NCBI GenBank assembly: GCA_964036155.1
Contig: OZ038423.1
Coordinates: 10,245,249-10,309,248 of the forward strand
Length of the DNA stretch: 64,000 nucleotides
Reading direction: 5' to 3'
Source of the DNA: Diploscapter coronatus
Lineage: Eukaryota > Nematoda > Chromadorea > Rhabditida > Rhabditidae
Shown here: piece after piece, positions 61,506-64,000 of the stretch
Layout of the letters: every line of letters begins with the position of its first letter
How positions within the stretch are numbered: the stretch's first letter is position 1
Translations under genes and position numbers: made by a program
The notes under the pieces: generated by a model
Databases searched by the model: none
What the model was told of the DNA's origin: nothing
What the model saw: only the letters and a program-made list of their open reading frames with translations

Positions 61506-62384
61506 TAGGGAAAAGGTTGCATTTTTCATTGCTTTGTATTAAAAATAACTAAGCATCCTGTGAAAAGGCTGAGCTTTTTGTAATTTTCCCTTTCTTAAAA
61601 TATTCTTGAACCTAAACATGCATACCTTGGAAAAACTAAGATTTTTATTCTGTTGTTCTTTTATCCTAGAATATGATTTTACGAATACTACCTTCCTATA
61701 AATAATGCTGAAAATTTTCTTCCAGAAGATCACTTTTTCCCCAATCTATCCCATCAAAAGTCACAAAAAACTGCATTTCCCAAAAGCGCTCTTAAGCATT
61801 GAAATTTAAAATGTGTCCATTTTTGAATAGCCCTCTAATTGAGGAATGAGCTAACAAAAAGCTTCAAGGCTATATTGGGTTAGCAGTTTTTTCCCACCAA
61901 AAACCGACTTTTTCTATCTTCCTTTTAGAATATTAGGGTGAAGCGCATTTTTTTTCTTGCAAATTATGCTAGGCGATTTTATCGATTTTTATCATAGGAT
62001 GATATATTTTTGCATAACTCTTTGAAGTCCAACTTTGTATTTTTCGGAGATAAAGTGGGTTTCATATATCCCCTACAATTTAAAACGTTTTATTGAACCT
62101 GAATATATTATTTCTTTTAATTTGGCAAAAAATACTCGATATGTTTCATAGCAAAGTATACTTGCAGAAAACTTCTTTATATTCATTTTTGACCAAGCAT
62201 ATGATTAATTTTGGACGACTTCCGTTGAAAATGTGGAGCCTAACTTCATTCTTTGTGGCGTAAAACCCATTTTATTGGATTCTCAGGAGTAAAATTATGG
62301 ACGTAGTCGGATATTTCACCTTTTTATTCTTACTAAAATTCGCCCTAAGCTATTCAAATCATGACTGTAAATACATACACTCAG

Positions 62385-64000
62385 CGGCGGCAGGGATAGA
62401 GCTTGTAAGCAATTAAGATATAATTGGGGCAATTAACGAGATAATTACTCCAATTAACTTCAGGTCTGCTGTGAGAATTGTCAAATAGAGGAGGACTGTC
62501 ATTGCCAATTAACGGTTTCCCAATTAAACTGTCAATTAGCGAGGAATGCAGGTAATTAACTATCTATAATTAGGCTTTGGAAGATAATTAGTAGTTATAT
62601 GAGGTTTTTTTCTATTTGAAAAGTTAGTCTTCATTCAGTTACTTTTCTCCAAGATTGATTTTCAAACGCCTTATATTTTCGAGACCATGATGAAATTGAG
62701 TAATTAACTTTCAGAAGGAGTCTCCTTATTTTCGTGGGCCAACCCATTTACGGAAGGTCTACCGCAGTGTACAAATCCGAGATTACCGTATTCGAATTTG
62801 AGCTACAATGTTGTGCTCAAGGATTGGAATAAGTAAGGTTTTTATTGGAAAATTATAAACTTTTTGAAAAGTAATGAAGTTTTTATGGAGAAAAGTGTTG
62901 AACTTTCTAGAAACACAGGAAATCCCTGAAAAATAATCATTTTTGTTATGAAAAAGTGTTGGTAGTTCTGGAAAAGTTATTTTTATGTGATGATAATATT
63001 TGCTGAAAAATTGAGATTTTCCTAGAAATAATGACTTTTGTTATCAACTATATTTTTCAGCATCTCTTTGCCATTTCTAATCGGACTGTCACGAATCAAT
63101 GTGCGTTCTCTGACGCTTTATGACTTCGATGGCCGACTGCAGGAATTCGACTTCGGCAAATATTTTCCGAAATTACAACATTTGGAATTATCATCCAAGT
63201 AAATTTATTTCTATCTTATATTTTCTAAAGTCAAATAATTTCAAAATTTTATTTTTCGAAAAAATTGAAAAACGATTTTTGAAAAGGGGTATTTTAAAAT
63301 TTATTTTCAGACAGCAAAGATTCTTCGCCATTTCCCCGACAATCCATTCCTTGGAATTACAAACTCTGAGGGTCGCCAATGTCAACTTCGAATTCAGTGT
63401 TACGGTATTCTAGTCTTTATTTTTAGCCTTAAATTTAATTTTAAGATTCCCATGTGGACTAAATCTCTAATTCACTTGCATATCGAAAATAGTTCTCTAT
63501 CCTATCTGCCAAAATGGTTCGCGATCGCCAGGAAATTGGAGAGTCTCTATATAAAATGTGAGAATATTTCACATTCACAATTTTCAATATCCCGTTTTCA
63601 TAAAATACTTTAACTTTGATTTTCATGTCTGAAGAAATCTCGATTGATTTTTGTTTATTTCAGATACCCGCTTAGAGAGTTTATCAGTCATTTCCAAAAT
63701 CAGTTCCCTCCTTTCTCTTCACTTGCCTCACAACAAAATCACGGACTTGCGTCAGCATGTGCTTTTCACGACAAAGTTGCTGCATCTCGATTTGTCGCAT
63801 AATTTGGTGAACTCTTAGATGTTTTAATCATTAGGAAAAAAATCATATTCGTAAACAGTTATTTTTTTTTTTGAAAACGAAAAAGATTTGCCAGTTTTTA
63901 ATGCTGAGAGAAGTCTAAAATTGAAATAATATCATGAAAATTAAAAAATTTCAGATCTCTTCATTCGCCTCATATTCGTTTTCTCGATGTTCCCTTCTTC
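62385..64000 (+). CDS. Leucine-rich-repeat protein, N-terminal part (runs off the right edge)
   Basis: Secure exons: 62464-62551, 62715-62832, 63061-63198, 63311-63404, 63446-63557, 63664-63806 and 63955 to the edge. A 20-nt micro-exon at 62385-62404 (AAGIEL) may precede them and could end a signal peptide; the true start is not found. The first ex­on encodes a Cys-rich LRRNT-like cap (VCCENCQIEEDCHCQL, then LNC). LRR strands follow: VRSLTLYDFDG, LQHLELSS, IHSLELQTLRVANVNF, LIHLHIENSSLSYLP, LSLHLPHNKITDL and LLHLDLSHN. An extracellular or membrane-anchored LRR protein is likely. The specific family cannot be told without the C-terminal half. Introns are short to moderate, with standard sites. 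Confidence 0.75.
62410..62590. promoter_or_regulatory. Dense AATTA cluster across the LRR-gene 5' exon and introns
   Basis: AATTA occurs about ten times within 190 bp (often CCAATTAA, GGTAATTAA or ATAATTAG), in the intron before, inside and after the cysteine-rich exon at 62464-62551. Within the exon it encodes repeated QL/SQLN-type codons. Such density is unusual even in AT-rich DNA and resembles a homeodomain-site cluster. Confidence 0.35.

Noticed and set aside
1..64000. tRNA genes
   Set aside because: I looked for GGTTCGAnTCC-type B boxes with a paired acceptor stem on both strands and found none that I could support.

Overview
The window is nuclear DNA of a rhabditid-type nematode. Almost every gene is made of short exons separated by small introns with TTTNCAG or TTTAG 3' ends. 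Several introns are only 40-46 nt long. Most genes have a TTTCAG-type acceptor just 5' of the ATG, as expected for spliced-leader trans-splicing. Base composition is AT-rich, and long intergenic and intronic stretches contain only short chance ORFs. I joined the gene models by hand from splice signals, phase and protein-family similarity. All closed models keep reading frame across every junction.

Layout on the minus strand, left: the 5' part of a Nup93-like nucleoporin gene (1-923), a short calponin-family gene of the cpn-3/cpn-4 type (2036-4860), and a compact katanin-interacting protein gene, KATNIP (6268-10095). A gene-poor stretch of about 13 kb follows (10.1-23.4 kb). It carries a mariner-type MITE, small palindromes, a foldback and a degenerate pyrimidine-rich repeat.

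Plus strand, middle: the homeobox gene hmbx-1 (23367-30029), then an unrecognised multi-pass membrane protein gene with a basic cytoplasmic tail (31789-43403). Its 8.6-kb intron holds a GC-rich, structured island, phased A/T clusters and a cluster of TAATTA-type sites. Next come a TBCCD1-like gene (44318-46515), a partly resolved membrane-protein gene (48056-48937), an F-box/kelch gene (49425-50731) and the CIAO1 WD40 gene of cytosolic Fe-S assembly (51307-53405).

Minus strand, right: car-1, the LSM14/Scd6-type RNP protein (54385-57026), is convergent with CIAO1. It is followed by an H-type ferritin gene (57812-59071). Upstream of ferritin lies an array of four repeated modules of hypoxia-response-like ACGTG pairs with GATA sites, the most striking regulatory feature of the window. 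The right edge holds the 5' part of a leucine-rich-repeat protein gene on the plus strand (about 62385 to beyond 64000).

The genes are housekeeping, muscle, cilium, RNA-granule and iron-handling functions without an evident shared pathway. The exception is that CIAO1 and ferritin, both iron-related, sit about 6 kb apart. From memory, the C. elegans counterparts of most recognised genes are on chromosome I, which suggests conserved chromosomal linkage with reshuffled order.
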